Positions 1 through 5,544 of a DNA stretch of 8,710 bases are shown here, piece after piece (the first letter of the stretch is position 1; the number at the start of each line of letters is the position of its first letter). Where the stretch lies: contig DBWZ01000020.1 in the NCBI GenBank assembly GCA_002309345.1, positions 1,802 to 10,511 on the forward strand, written 5' to 3'. The notes beneath the pieces are model-generated. The model did not search any database, had not been told where the DNA came from, and was given only the letters and a program-made list of their open reading frames with translations. The translations under genes were made by a program, and so were the position numbers. The DNA comes from Pseudobutyrivibrio sp. UBA1225. GTDB lineage: Bacteria > Bacillota > Clostridia > Lachnospirales > Lachnospiraceae.

Positions 1-135
1 ATGACTGGATTCTATTACTTTATTGATGTTGGCCCTGAGCAGTTTAAGAGAGTATACCATATTAACCATGTTCATTACTATACTCCGATTGATAAACCAG
101 AGAAAACACCTGATGATATTTTGACAATCATCTAA
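1..135 (+). CDS. C-terminal part (or all) of an unrecognised small protein
   Basis: A 44-codon frame is open from the first base of the window and ends in TAA at 133-135. The first codon is ATG, but the window edge hides any upstream ribosome binding site, so it may be the real start or an internal methionine of a longer gene. The peptide is rich in aromatic residues and histidine (for example HINHVHYYTP) and ends in a short acidic stretch. I do not recognise it. It lies immediately upstream of the promoter-like element at 138-163 and on the same strand as everything else, so it is probably the last gene of the preceding transcription unit. Confidence 0.45.
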   Translation: MTGFYYFIDVGPEQFKRVYHINHVHYYTPIDKPEKTPDDILTII

Positions 136-137
136 AA

Positions 138-163
138 TTCGCAAAGTAAACATAGCCTATAAT
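138..163 (+). promoter_or_regulatory. promoter-like element A (TTCGCA-N14-TATAAT)
   Basis: A perfect -10 hexamer TATAAT lies at 158-163. TTCGCAAA begins at 138, leaving 14 bases between TTCGCA and the -10. There is no good -35 at the normal 17-base spacing. The same TTCGCA-N14-TATAAT arrangement recurs at 1321-1346 with identical spacing, which argues that both halves matter. It lies upstream of the gene at 217 and would give a leader of roughly 45 bases. The conserved TTCGCAAA may be an activator or phage-specific factor site in place of a -35; that part is inference. Confidence 0.55.
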
Positions 164-195
164 AGAGAACGTGATTAATGTTCTTATTATTTTTT

Positions 196-210
196 CTTGA
201 AAGGAGCATG
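196..210 (+). promoter_or_regulatory. ribosome binding site block CTTGAAAGGAGCATG, identical to that at 1800-1814
   Basis: AAAGGAG at 200-206 is a strong Shine-Dalgarno sequence. The ATG inside the block (208) starts one base after it, too close to be used, while the in-frame ATG at 217 is ten bases away. The same 15 bases occur upstream of the gene at 1820, again with a too-close ATG followed by the usable one. A partial copy (GGAAGGAGCAT) precedes the replicase at 5593-5603. Confidence 0.7.
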
Positions 211-216
211 GCTAAA

Positions 217-522
217 ATGAAATTAACAGAGAAACAGAAAGACAAACTCGAGCTGGTTGGCGAAATGGTTCTTACAATTGGAACTGCTTGCATGGTCGAG
301 TATCTTGTAGGAGGCGGAACTGTACTAGTCATCAACAAGTTATTTGAAAGCACGTCGATGACTAAAGCACAATCCAGGTTACTTTCCGCAATGGTTTTGA
401 CTGGAACATTTGGAGTTGGTGTGCTTACAGCTTACGAAACAGCACCAAAGTTCGCTTCAATGATGAGGGAAGCATTAAGTGTTATCCCTACCAAGGAAGA
501 GAAGGAGGAGAAAGATGGCTGA
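217..522 (+). CDS. small two-helix membrane protein of unknown function
   Basis: The product is about 101 residues. I chose the start at 217 because AAAGGAG (200-206) is ten bases upstream; in-frame ATGs at 178 and 208 lie before or almost on that site. A charged N-terminus (MKLTEKQKDK) is followed by two hydrophobic, glycine-rich segments at about residues 13-39 and 55-73, then a Lys/Glu-rich tail ending in KEEKEEKDG. This fits a small inner-membrane hairpin protein. It resembles the protein at 1820-2185 in size, layout and gene leader, and both overlap the next gene by the same 8 bases, so the two may be distant paralogues. It is the first gene after promoter-like element A and is translationally coupled to the gene at 515. 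I do not recognise a named family. Confidence 0.8.
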   Translation: MKLTEKQKDKLELVGEMVLTIGTACMVEYLVGGGTVLVINKLFESTSMTKAQSRLLSAMVLTGTFGVGVLTAYETAPKFASMMREALSVIPTKEEKEEKDG

Positions 523-1318
523 AGGTGTTATAATTAAAGGAGCTAAAGCATTATGGGACTTTTGTAATAGACACTCCAACTTGATATTTGGTGCTCTTGG
601 TGTTGTAGGAGTTGCAGGTACGGCTGTTTGTACTGCTGTAGCTACTAAAAACGCTATGGATATTCTCAGAGAGCATGAAGATGAACAACTCAGTACAAAA
701 GAGAAGATTAAGCTTGTATGGCCGGAGTATATTTGGGCTGGTTTAGTTGCTGCAGGCACTGGCGGATCTATTGTAGCTTCAAATATTATGTCTGCAAGGA
801 AGGCAGCATCTCTTACAGCGGCTTTAGTTATTGCAAAAGAGCAGTTGAACACAACAAGAGCTGTATTTGACGATTATCGACAGGAGACTCTGAAATATTT
901 GCCTCAAGATCCTGAGGAACAGAAGAAAATTCAGAAGATAATTGATCGTCGACCTAAGCTTGAAGAGGGTGAAAAGCCGAAGTATATACGTGATCGTCTT
1001 GGTGATATTCTGCATATTCATGAACTAGACACTGGTTTGGAATATGATTGTAGATTAGTAGACCTTGATGCAGGTGTGAATGCGGCAAATGCTATTATTA
1101 ATGAGCAAGGATTCTGTCCTTTAAATTCATTTCATGAGTTAATCCCAAATGCTGATATTAAGTATCCAGAAATTGGTTGGGATATTGGTTGGGATGGTCA
1201 GTATCAAGGCTTAATTGGATATACGCATGATGAGCATTTAGAGCAAGGACCTAATGGCGAGGGAATTATTATTGTTGATATTTTCTTTAATAAGGCACCT
1301 GAACCTAAGGCTAGATAA
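515..1318 (+). CDS. DUF6353-like membrane protein, short divergent form
   Basis: The product is about 267 residues. The ATG at 515 is preceded by GAAGGAGG (501-508); the longer in-frame start at 479 has no such site. Hydrophobic segments lie at about residues 22-44 and 72-92, separated by a charged helix (DILREHEDEQ). A helical region follows to about residue 130, then a soluble domain that includes GWDIGW near residues 221-226 and a beta-rich GIIIVDIFF near the end. This order (helix, charged linker, helix, coiled region, domain with a Gly-Trp signature) is shared with the larger protein at 3002-3991, which I recognise as DUF6353-type. I infer this one is a shorter relative. Its function is unknown; a membrane-anchored phage protein is the safest description. 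It overlaps the preceding gene by 8 bases and ends just before promoter-like element B. Confidence 0.8.
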   Translation: MAEGVIIKGAKALWDFCNRHSNLIFGALGVVGVAGTAVCTAVATKNAMDILREHEDEQLSTKEKIKLVWPEYIWAGLVAAGTGGSIVASNIMSARKAASLTAALVIAKEQLNTTRAVFDDYRQETLKYLPQDPEEQKKIQKIIDRRPKLEEGEKPKYIRDRLGDILHIHELDTGLEYDCRLVDLDAGVNAANAIINEQGFCPLNSFHELIPNADIKYPEIGWDIGWDGQYQGLIGYTHDEHLEQGPNGEGIIIVDIFFNKAPEPKAR

Positions 1319-1320
1319 CG

Positions 1321-1346
1321 TTCGCAAAAAAATAATACACTATAAT
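1321..1346 (+). promoter_or_regulatory. promoter-like element B (TTCGCA-N14-TATAAT)
   Basis: TTCGCAAA begins at 1321 and TATAAT is at 1341-1346, with 14 bases between the TTCGCA and TATAAT hexamers, exactly as in element A at 138-163. It lies in the only gap between the genes at 515 and 1382 and would drive the latter alone, because a terminator follows that gene. Confidence 0.6.
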
Positions 1347-1381
1347 GGTCGAAAGACACAATATTAAAGGAGGCCAAAAGT

Positions 1382-1735
1382 ATGGCAGAAGTAGAAAAGA
1401 TTGAAGCAACACAGGCAGTTGAAGCAGTAGAAGCAGCTGACAAGAAGCTTGCTGATCTGAAGGCAGAAAAGACTGCCAAGAAAGCTGAGAGACAGAGCAA
1501 GAGGGCTAACTGGAAGGGTCCGCTTAAGTATGTCGGAAGATTTATCAACGTTGTTGAGGATCATCCGGTAGCTACGGGCGTATCCGTGTTGGCTGGTGTT
1601 CCTCTCGGCATCGGGGCAGTTTATCTGTATGATAAGTACGGTAAGAAGAATTCAGATGACGACACTGTGGATGTCGATGTTGAAGTAGAGGTTGAAACGG
1701 AAACAGAACAGGCACCGTTTGATACGGAAGCTTGA
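1382..1735 (+). CDS. small protein with coiled coil, one membrane helix and acidic tail; monocistronic
   Basis: The product is 117 residues, starting at ATG 1382 eight bases after a very strong ribosome binding site, AAAGGAGG (1366-1373). Residues 3-41 are an Ala/Glu/Lys-rich heptad-like helix, probably a coiled coil. Residues 62-84 are a hydrophobic Gly/Val-rich membrane segment ending in YLYDKYGKK. Residues 91-110 are a run of acidic residues alternating with Val or Thr (DVDVEVEVETETE). The gene has its own promoter-like element and intrinsic terminator and is visibly richer in G/C third positions than its neighbours, consistent with high expression or a different origin. I do not recognise the family. 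Its start, MAEV, resembles the starts of the proteins at 515 and 2178. Confidence 0.85.
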   Translation: MAEVEKIEATQAVEAVEAADKKLADLKAEKTAKKAERQSKRANWKGPLKYVGRFINVVEDHPVATGVSVLAGVPLGIGAVYLYDKYGKKNSDDDTVDVDVEVEVETETEQAPFDTEA

Positions 1736-1741
1736 GACCAC

Positions 1742-1779
1742 AATATGGGGTGACTTAATAAGTTGCCCTATATTTTTTT
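1742..1779 (+). terminator. Rho-independent terminator
   Basis: A 14-base-pair stem (left arm 1743-1756, right arm 1760-1773, three G-U pairs, three-base loop AAT) is followed by a run of T to 1779. It begins 7 bases after the stop codon of the gene at 1382 and closes that transcription unit. Confidence 0.85.
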
Positions 1780-1799
1780 CGTAAAGTAATCTGATGCAA

Positions 1800-1814
1800 C
1801 TTGAAAGGAGCATG
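1800..1814 (+). promoter_or_regulatory. ribosome binding site block CTTGAAAGGAGCATG with mini-ORF
   Basis: AAAGGAG at 1804-1810 is nine bases before the ATG at 1820. The block matches 196-210 base for base. The ATG inside it (1812) opens a three-codon frame, ATG AGT AAA TGA, whose stop overlaps the real start codon at 1820. Just upstream, TTCGTAAAGTAA (1778-1789) matches 11 of 12 bases of promoter-like element A, but I see no -10 box after it. Confidence 0.6.
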
Positions 1815-1819
1815 AGTAA

Positions 1820-2185
1820 ATGACAGAAAAGACATTAAATGCAATTGAGTTAGGTTTTACAACAGTATTGTCGATTGGTGTTGATTATGCTGTAGACAAG
1901 ACAATCAAAAAATTAGTCAATCCACAGTCAGTTCCTGAAAAAATATTAACAGGTATAGGCTCTTTAGGTGTAAGTTGTGCAGCAAATTATGGTATTTATA
2001 ATGTTGTACATGGCGCTTTGCATCCTAATGAAGGGCAGCGATACGAAGCCTTAGTCAAAGAGATGGAAGAAGTTGTTAAAGTAGACACTGAAGTTGCTGC
2101 AACACTAGCTCAGATTGACTGTCGTGTCGAAAACAAAGTAGACGAAGTATATAAGAAGATTATGGAGGGACGTGTAAATGGCTGA
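1820..2185 (+). CDS. small two-helix membrane protein, possible paralogue of the one at 217
   Basis: The product is 121 residues. The N-terminal two thirds hold two moderately hydrophobic segments at about residues 8-25 and 43-66 with a short polar turn containing NPQSVPEK. The last 50 residues are an acidic, probably helical tail (KEMEEVVKVDTEV and onward). Layout, leader sequence and the 8-base overlap with the following gene match the gene at 217, although sequence identity is low by eye. No family recognised. It is the first gene after the terminator at 1742-1779 and probably heads the unit running on through 5385. No convincing promoter is visible in the short gap, so transcription may come from a weak or activator-dependent site or from read-through. 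Confidence 0.8.
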   Translation: MTEKTLNAIELGFTTVLSIGVDYAVDKTIKKLVNPQSVPEKILTGIGSLGVSCAANYGIYNVVHGALHPNEGQRYEALVKEMEEVVKVDTEVAATLAQIDCRVENKVDEVYKKIMEGRVNG

Positions 2186-2885
2186 AGTTCCAATGCCAAG
2201 CTCGAGTAGTGGTTCCGAAAAAGGGCTGACTGTATACAACAACTCGTATGCAGCAAAGTCATCACTCCAGCAACAGCCTGTTGAGGAAAAGCCTAAGCTC
2301 GGAGGTTCAATCCAGGGTGGAGTTTCTTTAAAGCGGAAGACACCTGGACAGAGATTCACAGAGACATTCCTAAATAATGGTGATGTTAAGACAGTTGGAC
2401 AGACAATCCTTTTAGATGTAATTGTGCCGGCTCTTAAGGAAATGATATTTAGTGCTGGACGTGACGCACTTTCTATGTTTCTTTGGGGAGACACTAGAGC
2501 ATCTAATAAAGGTGGTTTAAAAGTAGGAGGAGGTATTGTACGTGATTACACTAGCTATTCTAGTAGTCTTGTTTCTCGTAGCAGCAATCGTGATAGGCCT
2601 AGTATATCTCGACTTGAAGATAGCCCACGCTATAATAACCTGGTGTTTGAAGTCAGGGGGGACGCTGAAAATATTCTTTGGAATATGCGTGAGTATATTA
2701 ATACTTATGATTCTATTCAGATAGTCCGATTATATGAATTGATACGAGAGCAAACCGGTGTTGATATTCCCATGACAGCACAGGATGCTAAATATGGTTG
2801 GTCAAATTTGACACAGGCGTATGTACGACAAGTACGTGGTGGATATTTGCTTGACTTACCTAGTCCGATTATGTTGGATGATTAA
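2178..2885 (+). CDS. conserved phage protein of unknown function with C-terminal Tyr-Gly-Trp domain
   Basis: The product is 235 residues; ATG 2178 is eight bases after GGAGGG (2164-2169) and overlaps the preceding gene by 8 bases. Residues 1-50 are polar and low in complexity (SSSSGSEKG, QQQ). Residues 60-110 form a conserved-looking helical part (GQRFTETFLNNGDVKTVGQT, then an amphipathic helix). A Ser/Arg linker follows at about 120-145. The C-terminal domain (about 150-235) contains GDAENILWNM, a LYELI helix, KYGW with Trp at 208, and GGYLLDLPSP near the end. From memory this domain is common in uncharacterised phage proteins, where it reads like DLYDLVG...YGW...GYLLDLP. No membrane helix is obvious. 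Function is unknown. A second, hydrophobic reading frame lies inside it at 2542-2724. Confidence 0.85.
   Translation: MAEVPMPSSSSGSEKGLTVYNNSYAAKSSLQQQPVEEKPKLGGSIQGGVSLKRKTPGQRFTETFLNNGDVKTVGQTILLDVIVPALKEMIFSAGRDALSMFLWGDTRASNKGGLKVGGGIVRDYTSYSSSLVSRSSNRDRPSISRLEDSPRYNNLVFEVRGDAENILWNMREYINTYDSIQIVRLYELIREQTGVDIPMTAQDAKYGWSNLTQAYVRQVRGGYLLDLPSPIMLDD
2542..2724 (+). CDS. possible overprinted small membrane protein inside the gene at 2178
   Basis: A +1-frame reading of 60 codons, starting at GTG 2542 and ending in TAG, encodes two strongly hydrophobic segments (residues about 1-22 and 42-59) separated by a charged, Lys-containing link. GGAGGAGG at 2526-2533 lies eight bases before the GTG, which is ideal ribosome binding site spacing. 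A two-helix protein of this size would fit a holin or another small phage membrane protein, but that is a guess. Against it: the GGAGGAGG also encodes Gly-Gly in the host gene, and hydrophobic out-of-frame readings can arise by chance. Low confidence. Confidence 0.25.
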   Translation: MITLAILVVLFLVAAIVIGLVYLDLKIAHAIITWCLKSGGTLKIFFGICVSILILMILFR

Positions 2886-2886
2886 T

Positions 2887-3048
2887 ATGATGATGTTTTT
2901 AGCTGTATGCATCATAGTCAACATTCTATGTGCTTTTATGGGAATAGGCACATTGATATATGAATGGATACTAATAAGCAAATTTAAGAAGGAGTATAGT
3001 GATGAACATAATCACAACGATAAAGACGCTAACCAGGACAGCGTATAA
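2887..3048 (+). CDS. small single-helix membrane protein
   Basis: About 53 residues from ATG 2887 (three consecutive ATG codons), or 56 from ATG 2878. Residues 1-33 are strongly hydrophobic (MMMFLAVCIIVNILCAFMG and onward), followed by a basic patch (SKFKKEY) and a polar, charged tail ending in KDANQDSV. This is an N-in or signal-anchor membrane protein pattern. It begins two bases after the stop of the gene at 2178, suggesting translational coupling, because no good ribosome binding site is seen. It runs 47 bases into the gene at 3002 in another frame. Without it, 116 bases would be empty in an otherwise packed region, which supports it being real. Confidence 0.5.
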   Translation: MMMFLAVCIIVNILCAFMGIGTLIYEWILISKFKKEYSDEHNHNDKDANQDSV

Positions 3049-3991
3049 TTGGAGTATTGAACATAGTCCTGAATTGTTACTTGGTACTAGCATTGTTGCA
3101 GGTGTCGGTGCTACAGTAACTGGTTGTATTGCAACTAAAAAAATGGAAGAGATCAATGCAAAGCATAAGGAAATCCTTGATATTCTCCATCAAAAGGCAA
3201 ATGAAGGTGTCATTGAGGACGGTGTTATCAAGTCCGGTAAGGAATCATCTGAGTATAAGAAGGAATTGACAAAGGAGTATGGACGTTATTGGCTCGAGGT
3301 TGGTAAGACGTGGGCTCCTTGTGTTGGTTTGACACTTTTAAGCTGTACATGTGCTTACGGTTCATTTAAGGTAGTGCACGGACGACTTATTAAGGCTGAG
3401 ATGGCATTTGCAGGTATTGCTAAGGCATTTGAGCAGTACAGAGATAATGTTATTGAGGACCAGGGCATTGAAAAGGATGCTTACTATGCCAATAATGGTG
3501 CTTTAAAGAAGAAGCAAGAGCTTATTAAGGCAGGCAAGTATAAGGAAAAGGCTCTTCCTGGTGAACCTACTATACAGTTGATTGAGCCTGACCAGATATT
3601 TCGTTACATCTTTAGTGAAGATACAGTAAAGTGGGGTTATTATTCACATCGTCCATGGTATAACTTCAATATGCTCACACAGGCTCAGACAATGTTTGAC
3701 CATCAGCTGAGACAGAATGGCGTTTTACTGCTTGATGATGTTTATACGTATCTTGGCTTAGACCTTTCTAATCTGTATGCAGAGAGGGCACAGGGTCGTA
3801 CGTACGGTTGGACTCTTGATTGTTATGCTGAAAATGGTATGCCTAATGATCAGCATGTATTATTTGGCATCTATGAAAACAATGACACAGCACATAGATT
3901 ATTTAGAGCTGGTGATATTACAGATGTAACACTTGAATTTAATGCAAGACTATTTACAAAAGAAACATGTGAATTATTAGCTAAGGGGTGA
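3002..3991 (+). CDS. DUF6353-family phage membrane protein
   Basis: The product is 329 residues; ATG 3002 is seven bases after GAAGGAG (2988-2994), a better choice than the GTG three bases earlier. An N-terminal amphipathic helix precedes HSPELLLGTS and a first membrane segment (about 24-45). A charged helical linker follows, then a second membrane segment (about 104-122, starting WAPCVGLTLL), a helical region (about 125-190), and a soluble domain. The latter contains FSEDTVKWGYY, TQAQTMFDHQLRQNG, DDVYTYLGLDL, a YGW at 268-270 and a final beta strand DVTLEFN. I recognise this order as DUF6353, a family of phage proteins of unknown function; the assignment is from memory of the pattern, not a search. 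The next gene's start codon lies 5 bases beyond its stop. Confidence 0.85.
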   Translation: MNIITTIKTLTRTAYNWSIEHSPELLLGTSIVAGVGATVTGCIATKKMEEINAKHKEILDILHQKANEGVIEDGVIKSGKESSEYKKELTKEYGRYWLEVGKTWAPCVGLTLLSCTCAYGSFKVVHGRLIKAEMAFAGIAKAFEQYRDNVIEDQGIEKDAYYANNGALKKKQELIKAGKYKEKALPGEPTIQLIEPDQIFRYIFSEDTVKWGYYSHRPWYNFNMLTQAQTMFDHQLRQNGVLLLDDVYTYLGLDLSNLYAERAQGRTYGWTLDCYAENGMPNDQHVLFGIYENNDTAHRLFRAGDITDVTLEFNARLFTKETCELLAKG

Positions 3992-3996
3992 CATTG

Positions 3997-4815
3997 ATGA
4001 ATAAATTAGTCATTATAGCAGGACTTTGCGGATTAGCAATCGGAGGAGTAGGTGGATATTTAACCTGCCATTTTGTTGATAAGAAAAATAATGATGCACA
4101 AATCTCAAAAGGTATCCAGGATGCTTTGGACGAGATAAGGAAAAATCAGAAGCAGAAAGCTATGGAAAATGATGCAAAGAAGTCAGAAATGATCAAAACA
4201 ACTGGCAAGAATATTAATGCAATTCCTCACTTTAATGCAGTTGATGTTGTGGGTGAGATTGCTAAAGAGAATGGATATTTGCCTAAGGATGCAAAGGTAG
4301 AAAAGCCTTCTATGAAGCGTCCTGATGAAGATGAAGACGAACCTGACAGTGACCTACCGTTCGTAGAAGGTAAAGAGGTAGAGCATAGCATTTGGGATGA
4401 TGAAGATCCTAATCCGAATGAATTAACACAGGAGGATTATGATGCTTTACAGGAGCCGGATATTAGTGATTTTGCTAGGGGATTAGATCCTTCTAAACCT
4501 CCATACACAATCACGAAAGACCAGTATAATGAGGAGCTTCAACCGGAGACTGAACAGGGTTTCTGGGATAAGCTCACATTGATATTCTTCACTGATAATG
4601 TTTTTGCCGAAAGGGTTAGACACAATGAGTATCAGATGATGAAGGCTGAACAGATTGAGAAGGCAATTGGTAAGTCTAATATGACTAGATTTATTGATGA
4701 CAGAGACTTAGAGAGGTTGTATGTACGCAATAATAAGATTCATATTGACTATGAGATTGTCAGGTCTTCGCGCTCTTACACATCTGCTATGCACGAATTA
4801 GAAGATGAGGAGTAA
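3997..4815 (+). CDS. membrane-anchored phage protein with acidic linker and conserved C-terminal domain
   Basis: The product is 272 residues. ATG 3997 is eight bases after AAGGGG (3983-3988); a GTG at 3988 in the same frame would sit on that site. Residues 3-24 are a Gly-rich hydrophobic helix (signal anchor), followed by a basic, coiled-coil-like region to about 70. An acidic linker (about 108-155) includes DEDEDEPDSDLPF and WDDEDPNPNE. The C-terminal 100 residues (PPYTITKDQYNEE, then LTLIFFTDNVFAE, LYVRN at 241-245, DYEI at 251-254) match from memory a recurrent phage domain that reads PYVIS..EF...LTYYADGVL...VYVRND...DYEI. That family has no known function to my knowledge. The likely topology is a short membrane anchor with a long soluble part. 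Confidence 0.85.
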   Translation: MNKLVIIAGLCGLAIGGVGGYLTCHFVDKKNNDAQISKGIQDALDEIRKNQKQKAMENDAKKSEMIKTTGKNINAIPHFNAVDVVGEIAKENGYLPKDAKVEKPSMKRPDEDEDEPDSDLPFVEGKEVEHSIWDDEDPNPNELTQEDYDALQEPDISDFARGLDPSKPPYTITKDQYNEELQPETEQGFWDKLTLIFFTDNVFAERVRHNEYQMMKAEQIEKAIGKSNMTRFIDDRDLERLYVRNNKIHIDYEIVRSSRSYTSAMHELEDEE

Positions 4816-4824
4816 TTATGTTGT

Positions 4825-5385
4825 ATGGAGGACTATTATGAGCTTGCCTTAAGCGATAGATATTTCAGGTGGTTACTTGGAATATTGGGCTTTAAGGAAC
4901 CTATGTCTTGTAGGTATATCTCGTTATTGTCCTATTTATATTTAACACCATTTAGGTTAAGTGACCCAGTTGTTGGCAATGATGATAACCGTCTGAATGA
5001 TGGATTCGACTTACGAGTTGACTATTCTGATAACTTTACAAAGGATAATCAGCCGGAGATATTTAATGAACCGGTTAGTGTTTTGGAAGTGTTGGTTGCG
5101 TTTGCTCGGAGGATTGACGATGATATTATGTACGACGGAAGTCTTCATGCCAGCAGGTGGTTCTTTATTATGATAGACAATTTGGGCTTAACAGAATGCA
5201 CGGATGACTCTATAGATGACTATTGGAGCGTCGATGAAGTGGCTCGAATTCTTGATATTTGGATGTCTAGAGACTATGGAACCGATGGAAAAGGAAGTAT
5301 TTTTCCGTTACGGACTACCACTTTTGATCAAAGAAAATTGGAAATGTGGTATCAAATGCAGGAGTGGTTTAGGGAAAATTACTAG
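4825..5385 (+). CDS. conserved phage hypothetical protein (soluble)
   Basis: The product is 186 residues, starting at ATG 4825, twelve bases after GAGGAG (4807-4812). It lies in the same frame as the preceding gene, separated by its TAA and nine bases. Recognisable blocks are GNDDNRLNDGFDLR (51-64), EPVSVLEVLVAFARRIDDDI (82-101), WFFIMIDNLGL (112-122), GKGSIFPLR (155-163) and EMWYQMQEWF (173-182). From memory these blocks (NDDNR, SVLEMMVALA.R, WFW.ML.NLGL, G.GGLFPL, EIWYQM) define a small phage protein family that is common in gut phages, with no assigned role. No membrane segment or signal peptide is seen. It is the last gene before the iteron-rich gap, so it probably ends the upstream operon; no strong terminator follows it. 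Confidence 0.85.
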   Translation: MEDYYELALSDRYFRWLLGILGFKEPMSCRYISLLSYLYLTPFRLSDPVVGNDDNRLNDGFDLRVDYSDNFTKDNQPEIFNEPVSVLEVLVAFARRIDDDIMYDGSLHASRWFFIMIDNLGLTECTDDSIDDYWSVDEVARILDIWMSRDYGTDGKGSIFPLRTTTFDQRKLEMWYQMQEWFRENY

Positions 5386-5427
5386 AAAAATGGTAATTTT
5401 TACCACTTTTCACCGTTTTTATTTTTA

Positions 5428-5495
5428 GTGGTAAAAAAGCCTAAAACCCGCGTGGTTGACGCATTTTTGGGGATTTTTTAGGTTAATTTTACCAC
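5428..5495. repeat. imperfect long inverted repeat within the origin-like region
   Basis: Outer arms GTGGTAAAA (5428-5436) and TTTTACCAC (5487-5495) are perfect complements. Inside them CCTAAAA pairs with TTTTAGG, CCC with GGG, and at the centre GCGT (5450-5453) pairs with ACGC (5459-5462) around the five-base loop GGTTG, leaving small bulges. This could form a cruciform or a stem-loop RNA. The central hairpin is followed by ATTTTT and might also act as a weak terminator for the upstream operon. Confidence 0.5.
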
Positions 5496-5521
5496 TTTAC
5501 CACTTTTATTAATTATTTATA

Positions 5522-5544
5522 TATAGAAAATGTTAATTTCTATA
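5522..5544. repeat. palindrome TATAGAAA-N7-TTTCTATA in the A+T-rich stretch
   Basis: Perfect 8-base arms (5522-5529 and 5537-5544) are separated by seven bases. It sits in the middle of the A+T-rich block flanked by the GGTAAA repeats, so it may be a second protein site or part of the melting region. A weak promoter reading (TTACCA at 5497-5502, 17 bases, TATATA at 5520-5525) overlaps a repeat copy and this palindrome. Confidence 0.5.

Noticed and set aside
121..163. TTGACA at 121-126 as the -35 of the TATAAT at 158-163
   Set aside because: The gap is 31 bases, far from 16-18, and TTGACA lies in the coding end of the first gene. The repeated TTCGCAAA box is the better candidate partner.
178..216. 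Earlier starts (ATG 178 or 208) for the gene at 217
   Set aside because: 178 precedes the ribosome binding site and lies almost at the expected transcript start; 208 begins one base after AAAGGAG, too close for initiation.
475..2494. Several open frames on the reverse strand (for example 475-852, 1204-1548, 2105-2494)
   Set aside because: They are antisense to well-supported forward genes, lack ribosome binding sites and would leave those genes unexplained; treated as shadows.
5216..5428. Forward frame overlapping the end of the gene at 4825 and running into the iteron region
   Set aside because: No ribosome binding site, an out-of-frame copy of conserved coding sequence, and a C-terminus made of translated repeats.
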